Below are positions 41,492 to 50,921 of a stretch of DNA of 64,000 nt, piece after piece; within the stretch, counting starts at the first letter, position 1; every line of letters starts with the position of its first letter. This stretch comes from an uncultured Oscillospiraceae bacterium (GTDB lineage: Bacteria; Bacillota; Clostridia; Oscillospirales; Oscillospiraceae). The notes beneath the pieces were generated by a model. That model saw only the letters and a list, made by a program, of their open reading frames with translations. It ran no database searches and was not told the origin of the DNA. The stretch lies in contig CAKTRJ010000007.1 in the NCBI GenBank assembly GCA_934597345.1, positions 1 to 64,000 on the forward strand, in the 5' to 3' direction. A program made the position numbers and the translations under genes.

Positions 41492-41531
41492 CTTAATAAA
41501 ACCTTAATCTCCGCCGTGATTGTTTCTTAAT
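41492..41531. repeat. In-phase CTTAAT repeats upstream of the glycosyltransferase
   Basis: CTTAAT occurs at 41492, 41503 and 41526, spaced 11 and 23 bases, close to one and two helical turns. Such direct repeats are typical of OmpR/PhoB-type regulator sites. The OmpR-type gene at 42925 is a candidate. Confidence 0.45.
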
Positions 41532-41548
41532 CCGGCGTTTGCTACCAT
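41520..41548 (+). promoter_or_regulatory. Putative promoter of the glycosyltransferase gene
   Basis: TTGTTT (41520-41525) and TACCAT (41543-41548) are 17 bases apart; both are partial matches, consistent with activation through the upstream CTTAAT repeats. Confidence 0.45.
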
Positions 41549-41599
41549 AAAGGTGACATCGATTGACAAGGGCAGAAAGAGAAGAAAGGATGTGCCTTT

Positions 41600-42856
41600 A
41601 TGGAGACCACGCTGCGCACCATCAACGCCGTTATCTCGGCGCTGTTTTTTATCTGCTATACCTATCAGTTCCTCTATATCCCGCTGGTACTGGCGAAAAA
41701 GCCAAAGCCCCTCACCGCCCCGGCCGGATCGCACCGTTACGCGGTATTGATCGCCGCCCGGAACGAGGAGAACGTCATTTCCGGCCTGCTGGAGAGCCTC
41801 CGGGCGCAGACCTACGACATGTCCCTTGTGACGGTGTTCGTGGCGGCGGACAACTGCACCGACCGCACCGCCGCCGTGGCCCGCGCCCACGGCGCGGTGG
41901 TCTATGAGCGGTTCAACCAGCTGAATGTGGGCAAGGGCTACGCGCTGGACTTCCTGCTTCAACACATCGGCGCGGACTATCCGGCGGGGTTTGACGGCTA
42001 TTTTGTGTTTGACGCCGACAACCTGCTGGCCCCGGACTACATAGAGCGGATGAACGGGATGTTCTCCAACGGCCATGAGATCGTCACCAGCTACCGCAAC
42101 AGCAAGAACTTCGGCGGCAACTGGATCAGCGCGGGCTATGCCCTGTGGTTCCTGCGGGAGAGCCGCTATCTCAACGGCGCCCGCACCCGTCTGGGCAGCA
42201 GCGCCGCCGTGGGCGGCACGGGCTTTCTGTTCTCCCAGCGGGTGCTGGACGAGAGCCACGGCTGGCGCTTCTATCTGCTGACCGAGGACATTGAATTCTC
42301 CGTGTACCACATCCTCCGGGGCGAAAAGATCGCCATCTGCGAGGACGCCGTGCTGTATGACGAGCAGCCCACCAGCTTCCGCCAGTCCGTGCGGCAGCGG
42401 CTGCGCTGGGCCAAGGGGTATATTCAGGTGTTCCGCCGGTACGGCGCTGATTTGTTGAAGGGCGCGGCCAGGGGCAGCTGGAGCTGCTTCGACATGTCCA
42501 TGTCCATCCTGCCGGCCTTTATCCTGACGGCGCTGTGCCTGCTGGCCAACATCACCCTGTCGGTGCTGGGGCTGATGCAGGGCGTCGGTGTGTGGTTCGC
42601 CATGCGGTCGCTGCTGGAGTGCATGGGCAGCATCCTTGCCACGCTGCTGGTGCTGGGCGGCATCACCGTGGCCACCGAGTGGAAGCGCATCCACGCTCCG
42701 GCGTGGAAAAAGATCGCCTATACGCTGACGTTCCCACTGTTCATGCTGACGTATCTCCCCATCTCGCTGGCGGCGCTGTTCATGAAGGTGGAGTGGAAGC
42801 CCATCCACCACAGTGTGAACCTGCCTGCCCTCCCGTACCCCGCCGCCAAGAATTGA
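41600..42856 (+). CDS. Membrane glycosyltransferase family 2
   Basis: The 418-residue protein has an N-terminal TM helix (10-32), then a GT-A domain: IAARNEENVI, FVAADNCTDRT, the DxD region FVFDADNL (about 135-142), acceptor-side LLTEDIEFS and QRLRWAKG. About four C-terminal TM helices follow. The QxxRW motif marks processive-type enzymes such as those making beta-linked polymers, though the product is unknown. It precedes the two-component system by 68 bases. Confidence 0.88.
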   Translation: METTLRTINAVISALFFICYTYQFLYIPLVLAKKPKPLTAPAGSHRYAVLIAARNEENVISGLLESLRAQTYDMSLVTVFVAADNCTDRTAAVARAHGAVVYERFNQLNVGKGYALDFLLQHIGADYPAGFDGYFVFDADNLLAPDYIERMNGMFSNGHEIVTSYRNSKNFGGNWISAGYALWFLRESRYLNGARTRLGSSAAVGGTGFLFSQRVLDESHGWRFYLLTEDIEFSVYHILRGEKIAICEDAVLYDEQPTSFRQSVRQRLRWAKGYIQVFRRYGADLLKGAARGSWSCFDMSMSILPAFILTALCLLANITLSVLGLMQGVGVWFAMRSLLECMGSILATLLVLGGITVATEWKRIHAPAWKKIAYTLTFPLFMLTYLPISLAALFMKVEWKPIHHSVNLPALPYPAAKN

Positions 42857-42924
42857 CCTTGTGCAATCGGCCGCGAAAGGGTATGATAGAGGTATGACAA
42901 ACTCACCCCCACAGGAGGTCATCT

Positions 42925-43620
42925 ATGTATACGATCTTAGTCGTTGATGACGAAAAGGATATCGTCTCCGCGCTGGAAATATATCTCAAGGCCGAGGGCT
43001 ACCGGGTGCTGGCCGCCTATAACGGAAAAGAGGCCCTGTCCGTGGCGGCGCGGGAGGACGTGCACCTGATCCTCATGGACATCATGATGCCGGTCATGGA
43101 CGGCCTGACCGCTATGGCCCAGCTGCGGCAGACCAGCAACGTCCCCGTGATCCTGCTGACCGCCAAGGGTGAGGACACCGACAAGGTGCTGGGCCTGAAC
43201 GTGGGCGCGGACGACTACATCACCAAGCCCTTCAATCCAGTGGAGATGCTGGCGCGGGTGCGTTCCCAACTGCGGCGGTATTTACAGCTGGGCGGCGGGC
43301 AGGTACAGCCCTCCACGATGATCATCGGCGGCATTTGTCTGGACGACAACGCCAAGGCCGTCACCGTGGACGGCGATCCCGTCTCTCTTACCCCCAAGGA
43401 ATACGACATTCTCCGCTTTCTCATGCAGAACGCCGGAACGGTGTTCTCCCCCGGCGAGATCTACCGCCGGGTGTGGGGAGACGTGCCCCTGAACGCCACA
43501 GGGGCCATCGCCGTGCATATCCGGCATCTGCGGGAAAAGCTGGAGATCAACCCCTCGGAGCCGCGATACATCAAGGTGGTCTGGGGCAAAGGCTATAAAA
43601 TGGAGGGTACCCTGACATGA
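42925..43620 (+). CDS. OmpR-family response regulator
   Basis: The 231-residue protein has a receiver domain with DDE acidic pocket, phospho-acceptor Asp52 in LMDIMMPVMDG and Lys100 in ITKPF. A winged-helix DNA-binding domain follows (LTPKEYDILRFLMQNAGTV, HIRHLREKLE, VWGKGYKM). It resembles VanR-type regulators. AGGAGG precedes the start and the stop overlaps the kinase ATG. Confidence 0.95.
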   Translation: MYTILVVDDEKDIVSALEIYLKAEGYRVLAAYNGKEALSVAAREDVHLILMDIMMPVMDGLTAMAQLRQTSNVPVILLTAKGEDTDKVLGLNVGADDYITKPFNPVEMLARVRSQLRRYLQLGGGQVQPSTMIIGGICLDDNAKAVTVDGDPVSLTPKEYDILRFLMQNAGTVFSPGEIYRRVWGDVPLNATGAIAVHIRHLREKLEINPSEPRYIKVVWGKGYKMEGTLT

Positions 43621-45554
43621 AACGACTTCTGGACAAGACCTGGGCCAAGCTGGCGGCCTTTTTCCTGACGCTGTTGTTCATCGCGCTGACGGCGCTGGGC
43701 GGTATCGGCATTGGCATTCTGGCCAGCTACAACGTATTTCTGGACGGCGGCGCGTACCTGCGCCAGACGATGTATGAATCGCAGTGCAACAGCGCCATTC
43801 ACAACGCCTACTACTATCTGTACGGTACCATGGCAAACGCCGGACTGCTGGCGGATGACACGCCCGACACGGATGCCTCGGATACCTCTGCCGCAGACAT
43901 TACCGAAGAGGAACAGCAGCAGGCGCTGGAGGATATGCCCCGCGCCTTCGCAGAAAGATTCTCCCGCGAGGATACCGACTGTCATCTGGCCATCGTCGAC
44001 AAGAATACCGGGGAGATCACCTTTGAAAACTTTGCGCTGACGGACAGCGACAAGCCGCTGTACTCCATACAGGAGACCTTTACGCTTACCTATGCCGACG
44101 GATCTGAGGAGGAGCTGACCATTGCCGCCGACCTGCTGCCTGCGGATGAGTTCCCTGACTATTCCTATCTGGTGATGACATGGCTGCTGAACCACATCGG
44201 ACTGACGGTGTTCCTGACGGTGCTGTTTCTGCTGCTGACGCTGCTGTGCTTTGGCTTCTCCATGGCTTCCGCCGGACACTGGGCCGGCCACGAGGGCATC
44301 CACCTGACGTGGCTGGATAAGATTCCGGCGGATGTGTGGCTGCTTGTGCTGCTGTGCGCGTTTTTCATCGGCTGGGACACCTTCTACTACGGGTTGGGAC
44401 GGCTCGGGATCATCGCGGCGCTGCTGCCCTTTCTTCTGCTGTTCCTGTGTGTGTTCGCCGCCCAGTGCAAGGCCGGAACGGTGCTGCGGAGCACGCTGAT
44501 CGGCCGTCTCCTGCGGCTGCTGTGGCGCATCGTCAGGGCGGTGGGCCGGGGGCTGTACCGCACCGCCGCTGGCCTGCCGCTGATGTGGAAAACCGCTTTG
44601 ATCACAGTGGCGCTGTTCTTTCTCGAGATGCTTCTGGTTCTGGTAGGCTACGGCTCCGTGGACGGCATCTTTGTGGCGATGAAGTTGGTGGAGTTCCTTG
44701 CCATCCTGTACATCGCCCTGAACCTGCGCATCCTGCAGAAGGGCGGCGAGAAGCTGGCGGAGGGCGACCTCTCCCAGAGCATCGACATCAAGCCGCTGAT
44801 CGGTGACTTCAAGCGCTACGGCCAGCGGATGAATGACCTGCGCACCGGCATGGAGCGGGCGGTGCAGGAGCAGACCAAGGCCGAGCGCATGAAGACCGAG
44901 CTGATCACCAACGTGTCCCACGATATCAAAACCCCCCTGACCTCCATCGTCAACTATGTGGACCTGCTGCAGAAGGTGGATGTCCAGCCGGAGACGGCAC
45001 GGGAGTACATCGCCGTGCTGGATCGCCAGAGCCGCCGTCTGAAAAAGCTGACGGAGGATCTGGTGGAGGCATCCAAAGCGTCCTCCGGCGCGCTGCCGGT
45101 GGAGCTTCAGCCCACGGATGTAGCGGTGCTGTTCGATCAGATCGTGGGCGAGTATCAGGAGCGGCTGGCCGACTGCCATCTGACACTGGTGGCCCGACCG
45201 CCGGAGAAGCCCGTCTCCGTCCGGGCCGACGGCAAGCTCCTCAGCCGCGTTATGGACAATCTGGTCAGCAATATCTGCAAATACGCGCTGGAGGACACCC
45301 GCGTCTACGTCGTGGCATCCAGCGACGCGGAGACGGTCACCATCAGCTTCAAGAATGTCTCCCGGGCCGAGCTGAACATCTCCCCCGATGAGCTGATGGA
45401 GCGCTTTGTCCGGGGCGACGCCTCCCGCCATACTGAGGGCAGCGGTCTGGGCCTCTCCATCGCCGGAAGTCTGGTGCGTCTTATGAACGGCACGTTTGCC
45501 CTGTCCATCGACGGTGATCTGTTCCGCGCCGATATCACCCTTCCCCGGGCGTAA
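43617..45554 (+). CDS. Sensor histidine kinase
   Basis: The 645-residue kinase has an N-terminal TM helix, an extracytoplasmic section of about 140 residues, and an unusual block of about five TM helices (about 180-365). HisKA with phospho-acceptor His435 in NVSHDIKTPLTSIVNYVDLL follows, then HATPase_c with N box DNLVSNICKYA and G boxes GSGLGLSIAGSLV. VanS-like C terminus. The multi-TM block suggests sensing within or at the membrane, for example lipid II or an envelope-active compound. Partner of the preceding regulator. Confidence 0.95.
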   Translation: MKRLLDKTWAKLAAFFLTLLFIALTALGGIGIGILASYNVFLDGGAYLRQTMYESQCNSAIHNAYYYLYGTMANAGLLADDTPDTDASDTSAADITEEEQQQALEDMPRAFAERFSREDTDCHLAIVDKNTGEITFENFALTDSDKPLYSIQETFTLTYADGSEEELTIAADLLPADEFPDYSYLVMTWLLNHIGLTVFLTVLFLLLTLLCFGFSMASAGHWAGHEGIHLTWLDKIPADVWLLVLLCAFFIGWDTFYYGLGRLGIIAALLPFLLLFLCVFAAQCKAGTVLRSTLIGRLLRLLWRIVRAVGRGLYRTAAGLPLMWKTALITVALFFLEMLLVLVGYGSVDGIFVAMKLVEFLAILYIALNLRILQKGGEKLAEGDLSQSIDIKPLIGDFKRYGQRMNDLRTGMERAVQEQTKAERMKTELITNVSHDIKTPLTSIVNYVDLLQKVDVQPETAREYIAVLDRQSRRLKKLTEDLVEASKASSGALPVELQPTDVAVLFDQIVGEYQERLADCHLTLVARPPEKPVSVRADGKLLSRVMDNLVSNICKYALEDTRVYVVASSDAETVTISFKNVSRAELNISPDELMERFVRGDASRHTEGSGLGLSIAGSLVRLMNGTFALSIDGDLFRADITLPRA

Positions 45555-45571
45555 TACTTCTTTATAAACCT

Positions 45572-45611
45572 GACCGGGAGCCTTCCAAAAAGGCTCCCGG
45601 TCGGGTTCTTT
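45572..45611 (+). terminator. Terminator of the two-component operon
   Basis: A 13-bp stem (45572-45584 with 45590-45602) is followed by GGGTTCTTTTT. Confidence 0.88.
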
Positions 45612-45614
45612 TTC

Positions 45615-45657
45615 TTGACAAGCAGAGAAAATGCTTTATAATAGTTGTACATACAAC
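45615..45657 (+). promoter_or_regulatory. Promoter and operator of the MarR-ABC operon
   Basis: TTGACA (45615-45620) and TATAAT (45637-45642) are perfect, 16 bases apart. GTTGTA-CA-TACAAC (45644-45657), a dyad with a two-base centre, begins two bases after the -10 and is the likely MarR binding site; partial copies follow. Confidence 0.85.
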
Positions 45658-45695
45658 GATGTATCTACAACTTTCTCTGTGAATCGGAGGTGGCT

Positions 45696-46172
45696 ATGGA
45701 TATTACAGAACGGAAGATCACAAAAATCGCCCGCGAAGCGGAAAAGCTGGTGCTGCGGACGCTGCGGGAAAAGGACGTAGGCACGGCGGAGATCGACCTG
45801 ATCCACGCGCTGCGCCACAATCCCGGCTGCACGCAGGCGGCGCTGGCGGAACTTCTCCACGCCGACAAGGCCGCCATCGCCCGACGGACGAAGAATCTGG
45901 AAGCCAAGGGGTATCTCGTCCGCAGAAACGCCCCCAACGACCGGCGCAGCCAGCTGCTGTACCCCACGGAAAAGGCGGAGAGCCTGAAGTCCTCCAAGGC
46001 GGAGATCGAAGCGGCTTTTTACGAGTATCTGACCAGTGCCCTGTCCCCGGAGGAGGCCGCCGCCTTCGCGGCGGCGCTGGACAAGCTGTACACAGTGTCC
46101 AAGAGGGAGCGCCGCGCGGGCTTCCCGCACTTTCAAAAGGCCGTGGAAGGTGAAGCGAACGATGAAGCATGA
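45696..46172 (+). CDS. MarR-family repressor
   Basis: The 158-residue protein has the winged HTH GCTQAALAELLHADKAAIARRTKNLEAKG split over residues 46-74, and the wing VRRNAPNDRRSQLLY. ATG 45696 follows CGGAGG. Its dyad operator at the promoter and the 11-base overlap with the exporter gene indicate it represses the whole operon until a ligand binds. Confidence 0.93.
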   Translation: MDITERKITKIAREAEKLVLRTLREKDVGTAEIDLIHALRHNPGCTQAALAELLHADKAAIARRTKNLEAKGYLVRRNAPNDRRSQLLYPTEKAESLKSSKAEIEAAFYEYLTSALSPEEAAAFAAALDKLYTVSKRERRAGFPHFQKAVEGEANDEA

Positions 46173-47892
46173 CAAGACGTTCCGCCCGGATCAGATCGGC
46201 TCCTATTTCCGTGCGGAATGGCTGCCGCTGGCTCTTGTGACGGTCTCCGGCCTGATCTATAACGTGGGTCTGCTGGCCGCGCCGTGGTTCGAGGGACGGC
46301 TGGCCCAGTGCCTTGCCGATATTCTGGGCGGCAGCGCGACCGCCGCCCAGATGGCGGTGCTGGTGCTGGCCTACATTGCCGTGACGCTGCTGGTGCAGGC
46401 GGCGCGGTTCATCAAGCGGTTCTATGTCCGCCGCTTTGCCAACAACATCAACCGCCGGATGAAGGGCATCCTGTACGCCAATCTGGTGCGGCAGAGCCGG
46501 GCCTCTCTGGAGCAGGAGGGCGCGGGCGAGCTGATGACCAAGGCCATCTCCGACGTGGACGACTGCGTGGAGGGCATGCGGAAATTCACCACCGAGGTTT
46601 TCGATACCGGCGTGGCCCTGGCCGGTTATGCCGTGATGCTGCTGGTGTACGACTGGCGGCTGGCACTGCTGAGCCTGCTGTTTACACCGGTGTCCTACTT
46701 CTGTGCGGCATGGATGAAAAAGCCGGTGCAGCGGGCGGGCGCCGCCTATAAAAAGGCGGCGGGCGCCCTTAGCACGGCCACGCTGGATCGCGCCCAGAAC
46801 GCCGTGACCTACCGCATCTACGGCTGCGAGAGCGCCCGTGAGGCGCGGTACGAGGGTGCGCTGGATACCTATGAAAAAACCGCTGTGCGCAGCAACGTGT
46901 GGCAGTCGGCCCTGCCGCCGCTGTATCTGGCCGTATCGGGCGCGGGCACCCTGTTCATCCTGTGGTTCGGCGCGAAAAACGTGCTGGGAACAGGCTGGAA
47001 CACCTGGGATATCGCGGCCTTCACCACGTTCCTTTCCTGCTTCACCAAACTGACGGTAAAATCCTCCAAGGTGGCCAAGCTGTTCAACGCCGTGCAGAAG
47101 GCGGAGGTGTCGTCGAAGCGCATCAGGCCGCTGATGAAAACGCCGGAAACACTGGAGCCGCTGACCATTCCGACCCCTGCCGACGTGACGCTGGAAAACC
47201 TGTCCTTCGCCTATGGGGACGAGCCGGTGTTCTCTGGCCTGACGCTGACGGCCCACCTCGGCGATATCATCGGCGTCACCGGGCCGGTGGCCTGCGGCAA
47301 ATCCACCTTTGGGCGGGTGTTCCTGTGCGAAGTGCCCTATGGCGGCTCGGCAAAATTCGGGCAGAAGGAATTTTCCGCCCTGACCCCCCGGCAGATCGCC
47401 GCCACCGTAGGCTATCTGGGCCACGACCCGGAGCTGAGCACCGACACCATCCGCAGCAATGTCCTCTGCGGCGACGAACAGGACGCCATGCCGTATTTGG
47501 CCGCTGTGGCGCTGCAAGAGGAAGTGTCGGCCATGGAAAATGGGGCCGACACCGTCATTGGCAGCAGCGGCACCCGCCTGTCCGGCGGGCAGGCCCAGCG
47601 GCTGGCGCTGGCCCGTACCCTGGCCCATCCCCGGCCGGTTCTGGTGCTGGACGACCCCTTCTCCGCCCTGGATCGCAATACCGAGGACACGGTATTTGCG
47701 AATTTGCAGGCTTACGCCAAGGATAAGGTGGTGTTCCTGATCTCCCACCGGCTGTACCACTTCCCCCAGCTGCAGAAGGTGATTTTCATAGAGGACGGCA
47801 AAACCGCCGTCGGCACCCATGCGGATTTAATGGCGTCTGAACCGGTGTATCGCCAGCTGTATGAAAGCCAGACGGGAGGTAAGCAGGCATGA
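46162..47892 (+). CDS. ABC exporter half-transporter 1
   Basis: The 576-residue protein has a six-TM membrane domain (about 15-310) and an ATPase domain with Walker A GPVACGKST, signature LSGGQAQRLALARTL and Walker B VLVLDDPFSALD; the residue after VLDD is Pro, where the catalytic Glu is usual, so ATP hydrolysis at its site may be weak. The H-loop ISHRLYH is present. It overlaps MarR by 11 and the next exporter by four bases, so the two half-transporters form a heterodimer. Confidence 0.93.
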   Translation: MKHDKTFRPDQIGSYFRAEWLPLALVTVSGLIYNVGLLAAPWFEGRLAQCLADILGGSATAAQMAVLVLAYIAVTLLVQAARFIKRFYVRRFANNINRRMKGILYANLVRQSRASLEQEGAGELMTKAISDVDDCVEGMRKFTTEVFDTGVALAGYAVMLLVYDWRLALLSLLFTPVSYFCAAWMKKPVQRAGAAYKKAAGALSTATLDRAQNAVTYRIYGCESAREARYEGALDTYEKTAVRSNVWQSALPPLYLAVSGAGTLFILWFGAKNVLGTGWNTWDIAAFTTFLSCFTKLTVKSSKVAKLFNAVQKAEVSSKRIRPLMKTPETLEPLTIPTPADVTLENLSFAYGDEPVFSGLTLTAHLGDIIGVTGPVACGKSTFGRVFLCEVPYGGSAKFGQKEFSALTPRQIAATVGYLGHDPELSTDTIRSNVLCGDEQDAMPYLAAVALQEEVSAMENGADTVIGSSGTRLSGGQAQRLALARTLAHPRPVLVLDDPFSALDRNTEDTVFANLQAYAKDKVVFLISHRLYHFPQLQKVIFIEDGKTAVGTHADLMASEPVYRQLYESQTGGKQA

Positions 47893-49525
47893 AGAAAACG
47901 CAAAACGGCGTGTTTGCAGCCATTGGAATGGCGGCAAGGTCGCACCATCTGCTGACTGCGGGTACGCTTCTGTGTGTGGCGGCGTCAGTTGCGGCATCTC
48001 TGCTGCCGCCGCTGCTGTTGGGGCGCGTCATCGACCGGCTGACGGGCGGCATCCCACTGACATTTCTCGCGGTGCTGCTGTACTTCGGCAGCCTTGCGCT
48101 GGAGGGTCTGTTCTCTTCAGCACAGGAGAGTCTGCTGGTGCTGTTCGGGCAGAAAATGACCCACGCGCTGCGCTCGGAAATGTCCCAGAAGCTGACGCGG
48201 CTGCCCGCCGGTACGCTGGCGGAGCAGAACCCCGGTGAGGTGGCCGCCCGTTTTTCCGGCGATGTGGACACCGTGGAGGCGCTGTTCACCTCCGGTATCA
48301 TCAGCATGGTGGCGGATGCCTGCCGCATCGTCTCCATCATGGCGGTGATTGCCGTGAAGAACACCGGTCTCGCGCTGATCCTGCTGCTGGTGCTGCCGCT
48401 GTTCGCAGTGTTCACCCGCCATATGCAGAAGCGGATGCTGGCGGCGCAGCTGGACAACCGCCGCGCCGTTGCCGCCGTGTCCGGACAGGTGCCGGAAACG
48501 CTGCACAATATCCGTACCATCCGGGCGCTGGGGATCGAGGACTATATGGAGCGCCGCTATGACCGGCGCATCGGTGACGGCTATGCCGCCATGGAGCGCA
48601 CCAACTTCTATGACGCGGTCTATTCGCCGGTGGTGCTGCTGCTGAACGCCGTAGTGGTGGGCGTTGTCATGCTGCTCTCCGCCTCCGGCAAAGCGGAGAT
48701 ACTGACCCTGTTCGGTATGTCGGTAGGCACCTCGGTGACGGTGATCAACTACATCTCCCGCATTTTCGCCCCCATCGAAAGCCTCGGTATGGAGATCCAG
48801 ACCATCCAGTCGGCTATGGCGGGCGTCAAGCGGATCGACGCGTTTCTTGCCCAGCCGGAGCGCACCATCCCCCGGGCGCGGGAAGGCGCGGCACGGGGCG
48901 ACGTGGTACTCTCTCATGTGACCTTCGGCTATGGAGAAAGATGTGTACTGAAGGATCTCTCCCTGACCGTAAAGCAGGGCGAGCAGGTCACGCTGGTGGG
49001 CCGGACGGGCGCGGGAAAAGCACAGTGTTCAAGCTGCTGGGGCTCTATCCGCCCCAGAGCGGTACGGTCTCCATCGGCGGCGTGGACGTTTCCGCCATTC
49101 CGGATGGAGAGCGGCGCGCCTGCATCAGCTGTGTGGAGCAGCACTTCTCCCGCGTGCCGGGAACGGTACTGGATCAGATCACCCTCAACGACCCCCAGAT
49201 CACCTGTGAAATGGCGCAAAACGCGGCAAAGCTGGCGGAGATCGACGATGCCATCCGGGCGCTGCCGGAGGGCTATGATACCGTGTGTACGGACGGCATG
49301 TTCTCTCAGGGTGAGTGGCAGCTGCTGTCCATCGCCCGGGCCGCAGCGGCAGACCCCGCCGTGCTGCTGTTGGACGAGATCACCGCCAATCTGGACGCGG
49401 AGACCGAGGCGCGGGTGCTGGAAGCCCTGCGGCAAGCCTCTCAGGGGCGCACGGTTCTCTCCGTTTCCTACCGGGTCTATGAAAATCTGGGCGGCCGGAC
49501 GGTGGAGATCAGACCGCAGCCGTAA
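47889..49525 (+). pseudogene. ABC exporter half-transporter 2, frameshifted in Walker A
   Basis: Six TM helices and the start of the ATPase domain read normally from ATG 47889 to GRTGAGK (about residue 378). The frame is then lost within the AAAA of GGGAAAA (49013-49019). The -1 frame continues perfectly with STVFKLLGLYPPQSGTVSIG, signature-like FSQGEWQLLSIARA and Walker B VLLLDEITANLD, to a stop at 49525. Without correction the product lacks a working ATPase. Options are a one-base sequencing error, a recent mutation, or programmed -1 frameshifting, since the heptamer is in the right phase and a hairpin lies 17 bases on. Confidence 0.85.
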
Positions 49526-49607
49526 CAAACCAAAAAGCAACCCCTCCGGTTTTAATGGGTGGTCGTAAAACAGTTCATGCCAACATGCTATGTAACGGGG
49601 TACAGGT

Positions 49608-50072
49608 CCTTGGCTCTCCCTTTGGGAGGGCTGTCACCGCAGGTGACTGAGAGGGGCTTGCAGCCTTTTTTGAATGATAAAATCAATTTGTGTGCACACA
49701 CCACGAAAATCCCTGTCGATATCTCGGTTGGAGAATCGCAAAGCCTCCAAACCAAGAGCCGTCAGAAATTGAGAACGTTCAGCATCATAAGCAAGCCCCT
49801 GTGGTTCATAATGTTGAGATCCATCCAACTCAATGACCAGTCTGGCCGAAGCACAGTAAAAATCTACGATGAATCTGCCGATGATCCGCTGTTTGTAGAT
49901 CTTTACTGGATATTTGCGCAGAAAAAGATACCAGAGCTTACGTTCATGGGATGTCATCTCCCTGCGAAGACGCCGGGCATTTTCTAATTGGGTGTTTTCT
50001 TTTGGTATAGTCATTGTTGCCCCTCTCCGTCCTCGCTGCGCTCGGCCACCTCTCCCAAAGGGAGAGGCAAGG
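49608..50072. mobile_element. DUF559 cassette bounded by long imperfect inverted repeats
   Basis: The left end (49608-49657) and right end (50019-50072) are related inverted repeats. Both start CCTTG, contain CTCTCCCTTTGGGAG and end GAGAGGGGC when read inward. The DUF559 gene fills the inside, and its last codons lie within the left repeat. The repeat framework resembles the MITE-like repeat at 60828. Confidence 0.7.
49634..50014 (-). CDS. DUF559 endonuclease-like protein
   Basis: The 126-residue protein has the DUF559 pattern: ARRLRREMTSHERKLWYLFL, RIIGRFIVDFYCASARLVIELDG with Asp-x-Glu-like acidic residues, and QFLTALGLEALRFSNRDI. It belongs to the Vsr/MutH-like restriction-endonuclease fold. 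Start ATG 50014 has only a weak AGAGGGG site. Its C-terminal APLSHLR is encoded by the flanking repeat, which ties gene and repeat together. Confidence 0.85.
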   Translation of the reverse strand: MTIPKENTQLENARRLRREMTSHERKLWYLFLRKYPVKIYKQRIIGRFIVDFYCASARLVIELDGSQHYEPQGLAYDAERSQFLTALGLEALRFSNRDIDRDFRGVCTQIDFIIQKRLQAPLSHLR

Positions 50073-50278
50073 GATGCTGCGCCATGAAATCTGCTTGACA
50101 AATTAGATAGAAGCTTCTGTAAATCTCCCAAGACAAATTCTTATTTATCGATCTGTCTCTATCTTATCACACGAGATTAAATGATACAAGAACAGACACA
50201 GCAGATCATCCCGTTGTGTCTGTTAACTGTCTGATGCAGCCTGCTCATTTCACCGGAGGGTTACTCTACACTTACACT

Positions 50279-50917
50279 TTACAGGCCCAGGCTCTCCACC
50301 CATTTCTGCACGGAGACGGCGCTCTCGCGGCTGCTGAGGCGCTTGCCGGGCAGCCACTTGGTCTCCTTGGAGCAGGCGGCTTTCAGGATATCCTCTCCAC
50401 CCATGCCGCTGCCGCCGGAGGTGGCAAAGGGGATAACGGTCTTGCCGGAGAAGTCATAACTCTCCAGAAAGGTCTCGATAATACGCGGGGCCTGATACCA
50501 CCAGATGGGATAGCCGATAAACACCACGTCATACCCGGCCATATCCTCCACGCCGCCGGAGATAGCGGGGCGGGCGGAATCGTCGTTCTGCTCCCGGTTG
50601 GCCCGGCAGCCGTCAGTGTTGTAGTCCAGATCGTCGGCGGTGTAGGGCTCCTGCGGCACGATCTCATAGAGGTCGGCGTCCAGCGCCGTTTGCAGGTACT
50701 CCGCGATAGTCTTGGTATGGCCGGTGGCGGAGAAATAGGCCACCAGTACCTTGCCGCCGGTGCTTTCCGGGGTGGTATCATCAGGCGCGGGATCGGCGGT
50801 GTCCGCGGCGGTATTGTTTTTCGGTTCATCAACGGTGCCGCCGGTGTTTGCCGTACCGCAGGCCGCCAGCGTCAGCAGCATGGCCGCAGCCAGCAGCAGG
50901 GAAAACAGCTTTTTCAT
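50279..50917 (-). CDS. Flavodoxin-domain lipoprotein
   Basis: The 212-residue protein has a lipoprotein signal with lipobox LAAC (Cys20), a Thr/Asp/Pro-rich linker (21-55), and a flavodoxin domain with the FMN phosphate loop YFSATGHTKTIAEYL and YPIWWYQAPRII. It would hold FMN outside the membrane for electron transfer. AAAGGAG precedes ATG 50917. The MerR-type gene ends four bases upstream, so they form one operon. Confidence 0.9.
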   Translation of the reverse strand: MKKLFSLLLAAAMLLTLAACGTANTGGTVDEPKNNTAADTADPAPDDTTPESTGGKVLVAYFSATGHTKTIAEYLQTALDADLYEIVPQEPYTADDLDYNTDGCRANREQNDDSARPAISGGVEDMAGYDVVFIGYPIWWYQAPRIIETFLESYDFSGKTVIPFATSGGSGMGGEDILKAACSKETKWLPGKRLSSRESAVSVQKWVESLGL

Positions 50918-50921
50918 GTGG

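Noticed and set aside
43593..47820. Long minus-strand frames opposite the histidine kinase and ABC exporter
   Set aside because: Low-complexity Gln/His/Arg/Gly shadow translations of strong plus-strand genes.
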